A DNA stretch of 64,000 bases, from assembly GCF_014653175.1 (NCBI RefSeq), contig NZ_BNAG01000002.1, positions 434,001 through 498,000 of the forward strand, given 5' to 3'. Under the pieces are notes generated by a model. The model was not told the origin of the DNA. It saw only the letters and a list, made by a program, of their open reading frames with translations, and searched no databases. Positions 8,399 through 16,916 of the stretch are shown here, piece by piece. The translations under genes were made by a program, and so were the position numbers. Source of the DNA: Roseivirga thermotolerans. Lineage in GTDB: Bacteria; Bacteroidota; Bacteroidia; Cytophagales; Cyclobacteriaceae. Every line of letters begins with the position of its first letter. Position 1 is the first letter of the stretch.

Positions 8399-9661
8399 TT
8401 GCGGTTGAAATCTAATTTTCTGAAAAGTTCTTCTTGGTCTTTTACCGCGGTGGTATTCAGAGCCTTGGGAGGCTTTACTATCAATAAGCTTTTCGCGGTA
8501 ATGCTTGGCACCTCAGGCATTACACTACTCTCACATTTTCAAAACCTCACGTCTTTGTTTACTCTTTTGCCCAGCGAAGGGGTGAACCGAAGCATTATGA
8601 AGTACTGGTCTGATGAGACCCTGACCGAAGAGGAGAGGAAAAGGGTTTTTAAGACGGGCTTTTGGGTTACCGCTCTTCTTTTCTCCATTACTTTGGGGTT
8701 GCTTTTCTTCTGGAAGCAGGATTACTTTTTCGATCGGTTTATGCAGGAAATGAGCCCCTCCCGGTTTCTGCTCATCTTTGTTCCGTCAGTGTTTCTCATG
8801 CTTATGTCGGGCTACCTCAATTCGGTTATTCTGGCCTTACGTAAGGTAAAAACGTATGCCATTATCAATATTGTGGGCCTTGTACTACTGGTAGCAGTGG
8901 TTTATGGAGGGGTAAAGTTTGGTACCATAGATATGGCACTGCTTAGTTTTGCCATTGGTTACGGCTTAATGGCTTTTGTGGCACTGGGCTATCTGCTGGC
9001 CAAAAGAAGATCCATTAAGCTGGGTTTTGGGAGCCCTGATAAGCAATCGTTTCAGCGCATATGGAAGTTCGTTCTCATGGCCATTAGTGCCATTGTTTTC
9101 GGCCGATTGTTAGACTTTGCAGTTAGGGATTATGTAATAGATCTCTATGGTTTGGACAGAACAGGTCTGTGGCAGTCTGTAGCCAAAATGTCTACAAGCT
9201 ATCTGCTGGTGTTTACCGGCACCGTGGGAGTGGTTTATTATCCTAAAATGGCCTCTCTAATCCATGAGCCGGGAGCACTGAAGTCGTACGTACTCAAGGT
9301 GATGGGTTTTGTTGCGTTTGTTACGGTGTTGTGTCTGGGGGTATATTACCTCAACAAGGAGTTTTTTCTCAAGTTGTTTTTCAGTCAGGGTTTTGAACGA
9401 GCAGCCTACCTTGTTCGCTACCAGGTAATAGGCGACTTTTTTGCCATACTCTCATATCTACTGGCCTATGTGTTGAGTGCCAGAGTGGAAACAGTAAAGT
9501 ATATAGGAGCTCAGTTTGTTTCGGCCATTATTTACTTGGGTACAGTAGGCTTGCTTATCGATCATTTTGAGCTGGAAGCCCTGACTCTCGGCTATTTATG
9601 GCGCTATTTGGGTTTCTTTATTGTCCTCATCATATTTAACCGCAGACTCTTGTTCCGATGA
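8399..9661 (+). CDS. Wzx-type O-antigen/polysaccharide flippase
   Basis: A 420-residue polytopic protein with about 12 hydrophobic segments and the early motif FRALGGFTINKLFAVMLGTSGI, as in the Wzx/RfbX branch of the MOP exporters. Such proteins flip undecaprenyl-linked repeat units across the inner membrane. The start is a TTG at 8399: no ATG or GTG lies in frame between the preceding stop at 8363 and the first transmembrane segment, and the first in-frame ATG would delete it. The glycosyltransferase start overlaps its stop by 4 bases. A single flippase with a single glycosyltransferase suggests the other glycan genes are elsewhere. Confidence 0.85.
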   Translation: MRLKSNFLKSSSWSFTAVVFRALGGFTINKLFAVMLGTSGITLLSHFQNLTSLFTLLPSEGVNRSIMKYWSDETLTEEERKRVFKTGFWVTALLFSITLGLLFFWKQDYFFDRFMQEMSPSRFLLIFVPSVFLMLMSGYLNSVILALRKVKTYAIINIVGLVLLVAVVYGGVKFGTIDMALLSFAIGYGLMAFVALGYLLAKRRSIKLGFGSPDKQSFQRIWKFVLMAISAIVFGRLLDFAVRDYVIDLYGLDRTGLWQSVAKMSTSYLLVFTGTVGVVYYPKMASLIHEPGALKSYVLKVMGFVAFVTVLCLGVYYLNKEFFLKLFFSQGFERAAYLVRYQVIGDFFAILSYLLAYVLSARVETVKYIGAQFVSAIIYLGTVGLLIDHFELEALTLGYLWRYLGFFIVLIIFNRRLLFR

Positions 9662-10584
9662 AGCCGCTGGTCTCAGTAATTTGTATAGCCTATAACCACG
9701 CACCCTATGTGCAGGAGGCACTTCATTCGCTCTTTGAGCAAACTTATGCTCCTTTGGAGATCATTGTGCTAGACGATGCCAGCAAGGATAACAGTGTAGA
9801 GAATATTGAACGCGCCATAGAAGGCCGTTCGGTTAAGACTGTATTTCATACGAGTAACCGGGGTTATACCAAAACCTTCAACCAAGGACTAGCCATGAGC
9901 ACCGGGCAGTACATAATTGACTTTGCGCTCGATGATCGCATGAAGCCGGACTTTATTGAAGAGAGCATAAAGGCCTTTGAGCAGGGAGAGAGCGATTTGG
10001 GAGTGGTTTTCTCCAATGGAAATTATATTGATGCCCAGGGAAATTTCATAGCCAACCATACCGAGGAGCTCTTGAGGAAACACCTTATGCCCTATATACC
10101 CAGTGGAGAGGTGTTTCATTGGGTACTGCGCAGATATTTTATTTGTACTCCGACTATGGTAGTGAAGAGAGAAGTATTCGATAGACTGGGTGGATACGAT
10201 GAAACGCTGGCATATGAGGATTTTGACTTTTGGGTGCGTTCCAGTCGCTTCTGGCAGTATAGGTATGTCGATAAGGTGTTAATCGAAAAACGCAAACTAG
10301 CCAATAGCATGTCCAGTCAGCGCTATGCTCATCATCTCAACGAACAAATGAACTCTGTTTTCAAAGTGTGCGAAAAAGCCTTTCAGCTTTGTAAAAGTAA
10401 GGAAGACTTTGATGCACTTGCCGTACGCCTTAACTATGAGTACAGGCAATGCCTTCGCTCCGGTCACCTGGTGCTGGCCTCTCAATACAGGCAACTGATG
10501 CGCGAAGCCGGTGTTCAATTTAATCCTGTTTCTTATTTGGCTCGGTGGGTAAATCGGGTAAACCGAAAGAAGATCCGTGTATAG
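9658..10584 (+). CDS. Family 2 glycosyltransferase
   Basis: A 308-residue GT-A protein. The N-terminal VSVICIAYNHAPYVQEALHS motif, the LDDASKDNS nucleotide-binding stretch and ALDDRMKPDF (the DxD-like metal site) are classical GT2 features; YEDFDFWVR in the middle is the usual acceptor or catalytic-base region. It transfers a sugar from a nucleotide donor to a lipid-linked or surface glycan acceptor at the inner face of the cytoplasmic membrane. Last gene of the cupin-FemAB-flippase-GT2 operon; it converges on the HD gene with three bases between the stops. Confidence 0.9.
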   Translation: MKPLVSVICIAYNHAPYVQEALHSLFEQTYAPLEIIVLDDASKDNSVENIERAIEGRSVKTVFHTSNRGYTKTFNQGLAMSTGQYIIDFALDDRMKPDFIEESIKAFEQGESDLGVVFSNGNYIDAQGNFIANHTEELLRKHLMPYIPSGEVFHWVLRRYFICTPTMVVKREVFDRLGGYDETLAYEDFDFWVRSSRFWQYRYVDKVLIEKRKLANSMSSQRYAHHLNEQMNSVFKVCEKAFQLCKSKEDFDALAVRLNYEYRQCLRSGHLVLASQYRQLMREAGVQFNPVSYLARWVNRVNRKKIRV

Positions 10585-10587
10585 CCC

Positions 10588-11169
10588 TTAAGCCTTTTTG
10601 TAGTGCTTATCTACCAATACTTTAGCGTATTGCCAGAGGCTTTCCGAACCTTCTTTTATTCTTTGTTTTTTGGCAATTACTGTTTCGTACGCCACGTTGT
10701 GCTGCGCCCATGTACCTCCTTTGTTCGAAGCATTTTGCATCATTGGAGCCAATCGGTCTATGGCTTTGGCAAATTTGGCCTCGTTGGTTTCTGCCGCTTC
10801 AAACTCCTTCCATACCTCAATTAATTCTTCGGCCTGATCTTTAGGTAAGAGGCCAAATATGCGATGAGCAGCTCTTAACTCCTCTTCCATATTGTCATGG
10901 CTCTTCTGCGTATCGAACAGAAAGGTGTCACCGGCATCAATTTCTACTATGTCATGAATCAGCAACATTTTTAGCACCTTGAGCATATCCAAAGGCTGGT
11001 CTGAATGAGGGGCCAATATCAGGGCCATCATACAAAGGTGCCAGCTGTGTTCTGCATCGTTTTCGTGGCGGTTACTGTTAAAAAGGCAAGTCATTCGTTC
11101 AACGTACTTGAGCTTGTCAATCTCATGAATGAACTGCACTTGCTTACTGAGGGTAGAAGATGAAGACAT
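10588..11169 (-). CDS. HD domain phosphohydrolase (YfbR/HDDC2-like)
   Basis: A 193-residue single HD domain. The metal ligands are visible as His in RHENDAEHSWH, His-Asp in LLIHDIVEID, and a later Asp in KAIDRLAPM. This order and length match the YfbR/HDDC2 group, which dephosphorylates 5'-deoxynucleoside monophosphates. The sequence shows no transmembrane region. The substrate is inferred from the family only. The upstream 237 bases to rplI contain the rplI terminator and no further gene. Confidence 0.85.
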   Translation of the reverse strand: MSSSSTLSKQVQFIHEIDKLKYVERMTCLFNSNRHENDAEHSWHLCMMALILAPHSDQPLDMLKVLKMLLIHDIVEIDAGDTFLFDTQKSHDNMEEELRAAHRIFGLLPKDQAEELIEVWKEFEAAETNEAKFAKAIDRLAPMMQNASNKGGTWAQHNVAYETVIAKKQRIKEGSESLWQYAKVLVDKHYKKA

Positions 11170-11350
11170 AATTTAGAGTAGGGTTTACGAAAAAATAAAA
11201 TGGGTCTACTTGTTCAAATACTGCAGGTGTACTCGACTATTTATACCTGAGGCACTATACATACAGACCCTGCATTGGTTATTGCCGAAGATACAAATGG
11301 GGTCAAAGTATAGAAACCTAATTTTCACCATTTAACAGGTAGCCCGGAAT

Positions 11351-11386
11351 TAAAATAAAAAAACCCGAACATTACTGCCCGGGTTT
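11351..11386 (-). terminator. Rho-independent terminator of the rpsF-rpsR-rplI operon
   Basis: On the minus strand a 7-bp stem AAACCCG/CGGGTTT (11380-11386 paired with 11361-11367, 12-base loop) is followed by a T-rich run ending near 11351. It starts 21 bases after the rplI stop, the expected place for the operon terminator. Confidence 0.85.
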
Positions 11387-11406
11387 CAATGTGATTGAAA
11401 AAAGAC

Positions 11407-11850
11407 TTATTCAGCTACAACAGTGAATTTAACGTCTTTCTTAACTTCTTTATGAAGGTCGATTTCTACTTCGTATTCACCAACCATTTTTACTTCGCTC
11501 TTGAAAGAGATTTTCTTTCTGTCTACTTCAATTCCTTTAGCTTTTAGGGCGTCAGAGATCTGAAGAGTAGTAACCGCTCCGAAAATCTTACCGCTTTCAC
11601 CTACTTTAGCTTTAATCTCTAAAGTGTCATCGCCAATTGCAGCAGCAATAGCTTCAGCGTCAGCTTTAATTTTTTCTGCTTTGTGAGCAGCTTGTTTTAT
11701 GTTCTCTTCAACGAGTTTTTTGTTAGACTCATTAGCGATAATGGCAAAACCCTGAGGAATAAGGTAGTTTCTACCATAACCGGGCTTTACACTTACTGTA
11801 TCGTTCTTGTACCCTAAACCTTTAATATCTGTTTTCAATATTACTTCCAT
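11407..11850 (-). CDS. rplI: 50S ribosomal protein L9
   Basis: A 147-residue protein with the invariant N-terminal domain of L9 (VILKTDIKGLGYKND, KPGYGRNYLIPQGFA), the long connecting helix rich in Lys/Ala/Glu (residues about 45-75), and the C-terminal domain with GKIFGAVT. L9 binds domain V of 23S rRNA near the L1 stalk and helps keep ribosome spacing and frame. Length is typical. It is the third gene of the rpsF-rpsR-rplI operon, 22 bases after rpsR, and is followed by a terminator. Confidence 0.98.
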   Translation of the reverse strand: MEVILKTDIKGLGYKNDTVSVKPGYGRNYLIPQGFAIIANESNKKLVEENIKQAAHKAEKIKADAEAIAAAIGDDTLEIKAKVGESGKIFGAVTTLQISDALKAKGIEVDRKKISFKSEVKMVGEYEVEIDLHKEVKKDVKFTVVAE

Positions 11851-11872
11851 GACGTCTATACAGTTTAGGTGA

Positions 11873-12124
11873 TTATTTCAATCCATCAGTTACATATGGC
11901 AACAAGGCAAGGTGTCTTGCTCTTTTCACGGCCTGAGTAACTTTTTTCTGGTACTTTAAGCTGGTACCTGTAATTCTTCTTGGAAGAATTTTGCCCTGCT
12001 CGTTCACGAAGCTCAACAAGAAATCAGGATTCTTGTAGTCTACGTATTTGATACCGTTTTTCTTAAAGCGGCAGTACTTCTTTTTCTGCTGCTCTCTGTT
12101 TACTGGTTCGTTTACAAGTGTCAT
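11873..12124 (-). CDS. rpsR: 30S ribosomal protein S18
   Basis: An 83-residue protein with the S18 signature: [27 protein letters not shown] followed (in the same run) by the basic segment around residues 55-75 ending [10 protein letters not shown]18 binds S6 as a heterodimer on the central domain of 16S rRNA. The start overlaps the rpsF stop by 4 bases (ATGA arrangement), consistent with translational coupling of S6 and S18. Confidence 0.97.
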   Translation of the reverse strand: MTLVNEPVNREQQKKKYCRFKKNGIKYVDYKNPDFLLSFVNEQGKILPRRITGTSLKYQKKVTQAVKRARHLALLPYVTDGLK

Positions 12125-12483
12125 GCTGCTACCTCCTCTTTCTTGTTTTTCTTAAATGCGCCAGATCTTCTTTTCTCGTTGTATTCAACAGCGTGCTTGT
12201 CTAGGGCAACGGTCAGAAATCTCATTACTCTCTCATCTCTTTTAAATTCGATTTCAAGAGTGGCAATTAAACTTGGGTCGGCTTTGAACTCCATCAGGTT
12301 GTAGAAACCGGTAGACTTGTGTTGAATTGGGTAAGCCAATTTCTTAAGTCCCCACTTTTCTACGTTGATTACTTCAGCTCCACCTTCTTTGAGGAGTTGT
12401 TCGTATTGGCCGACAGCATCCTTCATCTGATCTTCAGACAAAACGGGATTCAAAATGAATACTGTCTCGTAGTTTTTTAACAT
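12121..12483 (-). CDS. rpsF: 30S ribosomal protein S6
   Basis: A 120-residue protein with the S6 fold signature: [15 protein letters not shown] at the start, [22 protein letters not shown] in the middle and the [10 protein letters not shown] strand near residue 85. The last 20 residues form a charged Lys/Arg/Glu tail. S6 pairs with S18 in the 30S platform. First gene of the operon; a -7 promoter box lies 26 bases upstream. The ssb/priB gene that lies inside this operon in many bacteria is absent, as usual for Bacteroidota. Confidence 0.97.
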   Translation of the reverse strand: MLKNYETVFILNPVLSEDQMKDAVGQYEQLLKEGGAEVINVEKWGLKKLAYPIQHKSTGFYNLMEFKADPSLIATLEIEFKRDERVMRFLTVALDKHAVEYNEKRRSGAFKKNKKEEVAA

Positions 12484-12508
12484 TTGAATTAAATTAAGTT
12501 TTGGGCTG

Positions 12509-12516
12509 CAAAGGTA
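12509..12516 (-). promoter_or_regulatory. Promoter -7 box of the rpsF operon
   Basis: Read on the minus strand the bases are TACCTTTG, a full match to the Bacteroidota -7 consensus TAnnTTTG, followed by CAGCCC. The same TTTGCAGCCC string follows the -7 box of the acyltransferase gene at 37134. No clear TTG is seen at the -33 position, so only the -7 element is claimed. Predicted transcription start is near 12500, giving a leader of about 20 bases. Confidence 0.65.
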
Positions 12517-12616
12517 GGTAATTCAGTCTAAAAAACCTTGCCTTGTAAAAGATTGTCACAAAATTAATCAGTCAGCTCTTGAATGCTTAATTTCAGGAGA
12601 TTAAAATTCTTTCTCA

Positions 12617-14173
12617 TTGACGCGCTCGGCAAAAAAATCTCTTGTGGCCATATTGCTTATACTGGTGTTGCCGGTGGTAGCGTATGGCGTATTTCAGCTC
12701 AACTCGCTTACTGTAGATGAAAGAGAGCTTACCACCATTTACAGAAGGCAGTTAGAGTCGGTTTTGTTTTCAGTAAACCAAACCGCACAAGACAAAAGCG
12801 AAGAGTTTTTTGGAACCTTACAAAAGGGAGAGTGGAAGCAACAGCCCGATCAGGTTTTAGACAGGCTCGGCAACTATAGATTCTTCTTTGCTTTGTATTC
12901 CAAAGAATTGGCCGGTGAGGAGGAGATTCTGCTCGCTCCGCAGCCTGACTGGCTCACTCCTGAATTTAGAAGTAGAGCCGATAGCTTGGTTTGGGCTCAC
13001 CGACCCATTGTAGACCGTCTGGTGCGCTATCTCAACGAAGGAAATTTTCAGAAGGTGCAATCTTTTGAAAGCTTTTTGGTGCACAATAAAAAAGAAGTCG
13101 ATTTTCAGTTCTTTGCCTCCAAAGCAGGAGACAAAGTCTTTATCAATATCTATTTTTTCAGTGCCGTTGGGTTTATAGAACAGGCATTGGTACCAAAGTT
13201 TCAGGAAATGGCTCAGGGCGATTTTATCATTACCTGCAACCGAATATCGGATGGTACCCAGATTTACTCTACCTCCGGTGAGTTGGTGGGCGATATTGAA
13301 AGCGAACCGCTAGATCTTTTGCCACGATTTGAAGTAGGCATTGCCCGCGAAGGTGGCACGGTAGAACAAGCAGTGAACCGTAGGAAAAACCAAAACCTCA
13401 TAGCCCTGGGCTTGCTTATGATGGTTATGATTATTGGCGTTTGGCTGGTGTTTAGGAATGTGCAAAAGGAAATGGAGCTGGCTCAGAAAAAAGCCGATTT
13501 TGTTTCCAATGTTTCGCATGAAATCCGAACCCCGCTCGCTCTCATTAATATGTTTGCCGAAACCCTGCTGCTGGACAGGGTTAAAGAGGAAGCCAAGAAG
13601 AAAGAATACTACGAGATCATAACCAAAGAAGTGAGCCGCCTAACCAATATGCTCAATCGTATTCTGAGCTTCTCTAAAATTGAGGCCAACAAACGGGAGT
13701 ACAAAAAAAGTAGGTTAGATGTCTCAGCAGTGGTTGAAGATGTAATGAGTACTTACTCCTACCACTTAGAAAGCAATGGTTTTGAGCACACCATGCAGCT
13801 ACATCCCAAACCCCTTGAAGTGATGGCCGACAGAGAAGCCATTACCGAGGTATTGGTTAACCTTATAGACAACGGTATGAAGTATAGCCCAGAAAGAAAA
13901 CAACTGGAAGTGCGGACTACCAAAACCGATGACTTTGCCTGTATTATGGTAAAAGACAATGGACTGGGAATTGCCAAAAACCAACTGGATAAGCTGTTCG
14001 AGAAGTTTTACCGGGTTCCTACGGGAGATGTTCACGACACCAAAGGAGCGGGCCTTGGGCTCTCTATCGTAAAACACATCATCGATGATCATGAAGGAAG
14101 AATAAAAATTGATAGCCAGCCGGGAGAGGGAAGTACCTTTAGCATTCTCCTGCCTTTGGCCAAAAAGCATTAA
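12617..14173 (+). CDS. Membrane-bound sensor histidine kinase
   Basis: A 518-residue kinase: one membrane helix at residues 9-27, an extracytoplasmic sensor region of about 230 residues with no recognised family, a second helix at 260-279, then HisKA with phospho-acceptor His301 (SNVSHEIRTPLA), and an HATPase domain with N box (LVNLIDNGMKYS), G1 (KDNGLGIA) and G2 (GAGLGLSIVKHI). No HAMP domain is visible. The start is TTG 12617; an in-frame stop at 12602 rules out a longer form, and later ATG codons would remove the sensor. The response regulator gene follows after 21 bases, so the two form a cognate pair. Confidence 0.92.
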   Translation: MTRSAKKSLVAILLILVLPVVAYGVFQLNSLTVDERELTTIYRRQLESVLFSVNQTAQDKSEEFFGTLQKGEWKQQPDQVLDRLGNYRFFFALYSKELAGEEEILLAPQPDWLTPEFRSRADSLVWAHRPIVDRLVRYLNEGNFQKVQSFESFLVHNKKEVDFQFFASKAGDKVFINIYFFSAVGFIEQALVPKFQEMAQGDFIITCNRISDGTQIYSTSGELVGDIESEPLDLLPRFEVGIAREGGTVEQAVNRRKNQNLIALGLLMMVMIIGVWLVFRNVQKEMELAQKKADFVSNVSHEIRTPLALINMFAETLLLDRVKEEAKKKEYYEIITKEVSRLTNMLNRILSFSKIEANKREYKKSRLDVSAVVEDVMSTYSYHLESNGFEHTMQLHPKPLEVMADREAITEVLVNLIDNGMKYSPERKQLEVRTTKTDDFACIMVKDNGLGIAKNQLDKLFEKFYRVPTGDVHDTKGAGLGLSIVKHIIDDHEGRIKIDSQPGEGSTFSILLPLAKKH

Positions 14174-14194
14174 CAGTTAAACAGAACTAAAGAA

Positions 14195-14884
14195 ATGTCT
14201 AAAATACTCATAGTAGAAGATGAACCGGCCATGAGATTAGGGCTGAAAGACAATCTGGAGTTTGAGTCGTATCAGGTAGAGTTGGCAATTGATGGAGCCG
14301 AAGGCTTAAAGAAGGCCACAGCGAGCCAGTACGACTTGATAATATTAGATGTGATGATGCCCAAAATGTCAGGCTTTGATGTATGTAAAGCCATGCGAAA
14401 GGCCGGTGTACTCACCCCAATAATTTTTCTGACGGCTAAGAGTGAAGAGATTGACAAAGTACTGGGGCTAGAGCTTGGGGCAGATGATTACCTCACAAAG
14501 CCCTTCAGTTTGAGGGAATTAATCGCCAGGGTAAAGGCCATTCTCAGGCGCAGCCAGGGGAGCTCCGATAAAAACTTGAAAGGAGAGGTTAGCATTGGCA
14601 ATCTTACGGTAGATTTTGGGCAGTTTGTAGCCCGGACACACGAAGGAGAAGTGCGTATGTCGCACAAAGAGTTTGAAATACTCCAATATTTAATGGAACA
14701 CACCAACGAAGTAGTGAGCCGGTATGATCTACTCAATAAAGTATGGGGTTATGAAAGTCAGCCAACCACACGAACTGTAGATAACTTCATATTAAGGTTG
14801 AGACAGCGAATTGAAGAAAACCCAAACGAACCAAGGCATATATTAACGGTGCATGGTGTAGGCTATAAGTTGCTTAGGGCTTGA
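14195..14884 (+). CDS. OmpR-family response regulator
   Basis: A 229-residue two-domain regulator. The receiver domain (1-120) has the acidic pocket VEDE, the phospho-acceptor Asp52 in LDVMMPKMSG, the switch region FLTAK and the KPF motif. The C-terminal winged helix (about 130-228) contains the typical LTVHGVGYKLL end. It binds DNA after phosphorylation by the upstream histidine kinase. Target genes are not evident; the next gene on the same strand is 392 bases away. Confidence 0.95.
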   Translation: MSKILIVEDEPAMRLGLKDNLEFESYQVELAIDGAEGLKKATASQYDLIILDVMMPKMSGFDVCKAMRKAGVLTPIIFLTAKSEEIDKVLGLELGADDYLTKPFSLRELIARVKAILRRSQGSSDKNLKGEVSIGNLTVDFGQFVARTHEGEVRMSHKEFEILQYLMEHTNEVVSRYDLLNKVWGYESQPTTRTVDNFILRLRQRIEENPNEPRHILTVHGVGYKLLRA

Positions 14885-15177
14885 GGATGGAAGCGCGAAG
14901 TGGGGAGATGGCTGACAAAGGGATTAACGTAAAAGCCCGAGAATAACCCATTGAAGCACAGTGCTTTTAGAGGTCTACGGTTAGAATGAGTCAAAACCTG
15001 AAAAGAGAAATATGGGTCTGAAATCAAAGAAAAACCAATATCTAAAACCTAGCTTATGACAACTTATGACATTCGTTTACTACCCAATGACACCGGCTTT
15101 GGAATTACAGCGTAAAATTGTACCATAAGCTCAAAGATCAAATAACTCGAACATCACTAAAACTAAAACTACAGAAC
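14885..15177. other. Intergenic region with no recognised gene
   Basis: No convincing gene is visible. An 8-bp inverted repeat AGCTTATG (15051-15058) / CATAAGCT (15124-15131) could close a 65-base loop, and TTATGACA is directly repeated around 15054 and 15064. A 19-codon frame starting at ATG 15056 has no family similarity and is not called. The region ends in the long inverted repeat listed next, so it may be the structured leader of the gene at 15277. Confidence 0.4.
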
Positions 15178-15265
15178 CAATGAAGAAGCTGTTTCAGAAC
15201 TTAACGAAGCCCCAAGCCAACAAGCTCAGGCTTGCTATCGTTGATTTTTGAGACAGCTTTCATTG
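15178..15265. repeat. Long nested imperfect inverted repeat (MITE-like or RNA hairpin)
   Basis: Four pairs of arms nest inside each other: CAATGAA 15178-15184 with TTCATTG 15259-15265; AAGCTGTTTCAGAA 15186-15199 with TTTTGAGACAGCTT 15246-15259 (14 positions, the two mismatches being G-U pairs in RNA; the arms meet the outer pair at one shared base); AACGA 15203-15207 with TCGTT 15238-15242; AAGCC 15214-15218 with GGCTT 15229-15233. The outer arms resemble insertion-sequence ends (TTTTGAGACAGC). A 23-codon frame, 15180-15251, lies inside. It ends 11 bases before the start of the next gene. Confidence 0.65.
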
Positions 15266-15276
15266 AAAGTTAACCG

Positions 15277-16275
15277 ATGAGAAAAACACTGATAATAGTA
15301 TTGATAATAGGGGTTCATAGCCTGGCATTTGGTCAGCATGCCAGACGGTTAATGAACCTTAGAGGCGATTGGAAATTCTCTATTGGAGACAGGGAGGAGT
15401 GGGCCTCTCCGCAATACAACGATTCAGACTGGGAAGAAATATATGTGCCTCAACGCTGGGAGCGAGAGGGGTTTAATGGCTACGATGGTTTTGCCTGGTA
15501 TCGAAAAACATTTGACGGCAAGGGGTTAAAACGCGAAAAGGTACACCTGCTCAGGTTGGGATATATAGATGATGTAGACGAGGTTTATGTAAATGGAGTG
15601 AAAATTGGCTTTTCAGGAAGTTTTTACCCCAACTATTATACGGCATGGAACGCAGAAAGACAATATGTTATTCCTCCTGAGCTCATTAACTATCAGGGCG
15701 AAAACCTCATTGCTGTGAGGGTCTTCGATCAGGGAGGCGAAGGAGGTATTTATAGTGGTGAAGTGGGGATTCTCTATCTCGATGAAGAATTTAAAGACAG
15801 TTATTACCTGGAAGGCCTCTGGAAGCTTAAGGTGGGCGACAGGCAGGAATATGCCAGGCCAGACTTTGACGACTCCCGCTGGCAAGATATTATGGTGCCC
15901 TCCAATTGGAAAACCATAGGAATATTCGATCTCAATGATTTTGCCTGGTATCGTAAAAAATTCACCATTCCTGCCAATGGTAAGCTCGATGAAATGACCC
16001 TTGTATGTGGTAAAATAGACGATTTCGATGAAGTATTCATTAATGGGGTGAAGGTAGGAGAAACCAACGATGGAAGGCCTCTTGGTCGCTCGGGTAGCTA
16101 CGCCAAACTAAGGGTTTACGACATTCCAAAAGGGGTTCTGAAGAAGGGTGAGAATGTGGTTTCTGTACGGGTAGAAGACATAGGAGCCAATGGTGGTATT
16201 TATGAAGGGCCCGTATTGATAATGCCCACAGCCGAGGCCACGCGGATGGCCAGACGCTGGTCTTATTGGCGATAG
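15277..16275 (+). CDS. Secreted protein with two tandem galactose-binding-like domains
   Basis: A 332-residue protein with a signal peptide (IIVLIIGVHSLAFG). The rest is an internal duplication: residues about 27-172 and 178-324 each begin with a GxWKxxxGDRxE motif, continue with D(D/S)xWxxIxVPxxW, then FAWYRKxF, a (V/I)NGVK(I/V)G loop, and end with GGIYxGxV. This is the sugar-binding jelly-roll fold found in glycoside hydrolase family 2 enzymes, but no catalytic barrel is attached. It may bind surface or dietary glycans in the periplasm or outside. Its 3' end overlaps the convergent hydrolase gene by 13 bases. Confidence 0.82.
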   Translation: MRKTLIIVLIIGVHSLAFGQHARRLMNLRGDWKFSIGDREEWASPQYNDSDWEEIYVPQRWEREGFNGYDGFAWYRKTFDGKGLKREKVHLLRLGYIDDVDEVYVNGVKIGFSGSFYPNYYTAWNAERQYVIPPELINYQGENLIAVRVFDQGGEGGIYSGEVGILYLDEEFKDSYYLEGLWKLKVGDRQEYARPDFDDSRWQDIMVPSNWKTIGIFDLNDFAWYRKKFTIPANGKLDEMTLVCGKIDDFDEVFINGVKVGETNDGRPLGRSGSYAKLRVYDIPKGVLKKGENVVSVRVEDIGANGGIYEGPVLIMPTAEATRMARRWSYWR

Positions 16276-16916
16276 GGGCGGGCGGCTATCTGCTGCACCA
16301 CTTCCTCATTAATTTCATGACGACCATCAAAAGTTATTACCTCCGGAGTTACCCGTAGTTGGCGGGCAATTCCATTTTGCTCAGCCATTCTCTCATCCGA
16401 AAGAAATTCATCGGCCAAGCCGTATACCAGTAAACATTCTTTGTTACGGAGTCTGTCAGAACTTTCGATAGGAGGTAAATCAGGAGGGAAAATACCTGCC
16501 CATAGCACCAGCCTATCGAAAGGAAGTGAAGTCATAGTGGCTAGTCGCGATATGGTTGCCGCTCCCTGAGAAAAGCCAAGAAAAGTGATTTTTAGAGGTT
16601 TATTCAATGGCATGATCACCTCCCGGTAAACCGCTGAGAGATAACTGATGTAATTGGTAATGTCGCTTACACGGTCTTCGCGGGTCATCCAGGTAGCACC
16701 TACTCTTCCGCTGTAACCCTGCAGATAGTAACGGAAGAGTCCTTCCGGGGCAACTATCAATCTTTTTTCATTTGCAATGGAGCTAAACTTTCGAATGAAG
16801 TAGCGCGCCAACTGGCCGTGGCCGTGGCAAACCAGCCATACTTCATCTGTCTGTGGCCCCGCTGTGCCTAGCAGTTCATAGCGCGCATTGAACTCAAAGC
16901 CAATTCTCTTTTCCAT
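16263..16916 (-). CDS. Alpha/beta hydrolase (carboxylesterase/phospholipase-like)
   Basis: A 217-residue hydrolase. The nucleophile elbow GFSQGA (Gly-x-Ser-x-Gly), the acid Asp in VYGLADEFL and the His in FDGRHEIN complete a catalytic triad in the right order. This arrangement resembles the phospholipase/carboxylesterase (YpfH/EstB) group acting on short acyl esters. No signal peptide is present. The start overlaps the stop of the upstream cytidine deaminase gene by one base, so the two are co-transcribed; substrate unknown. Confidence 0.85.
   Translation of the reverse strand: MEKRIGFEFNARYELLGTAGPQTDEVWLVCHGHGQLARYFIRKFSSIANEKRLIVAPEGLFRYYLQGYSGRVGATWMTREDRVSDITNYISYLSAVYREVIMPLNKPLKITFLGFSQGAATISRLATMTSLPFDRLVLWAGIFPPDLPPIESSDRLRNKECLLVYGLADEFLSDERMAEQNGIARQLRVTPEVITFDGRHEINEEVVQQIAARPYRQ

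Noticed and set aside
15056-15115. 19-codon frame in the 14885-15276 gap
   Set aside because: No ribosome-binding or family evidence; could be chance.
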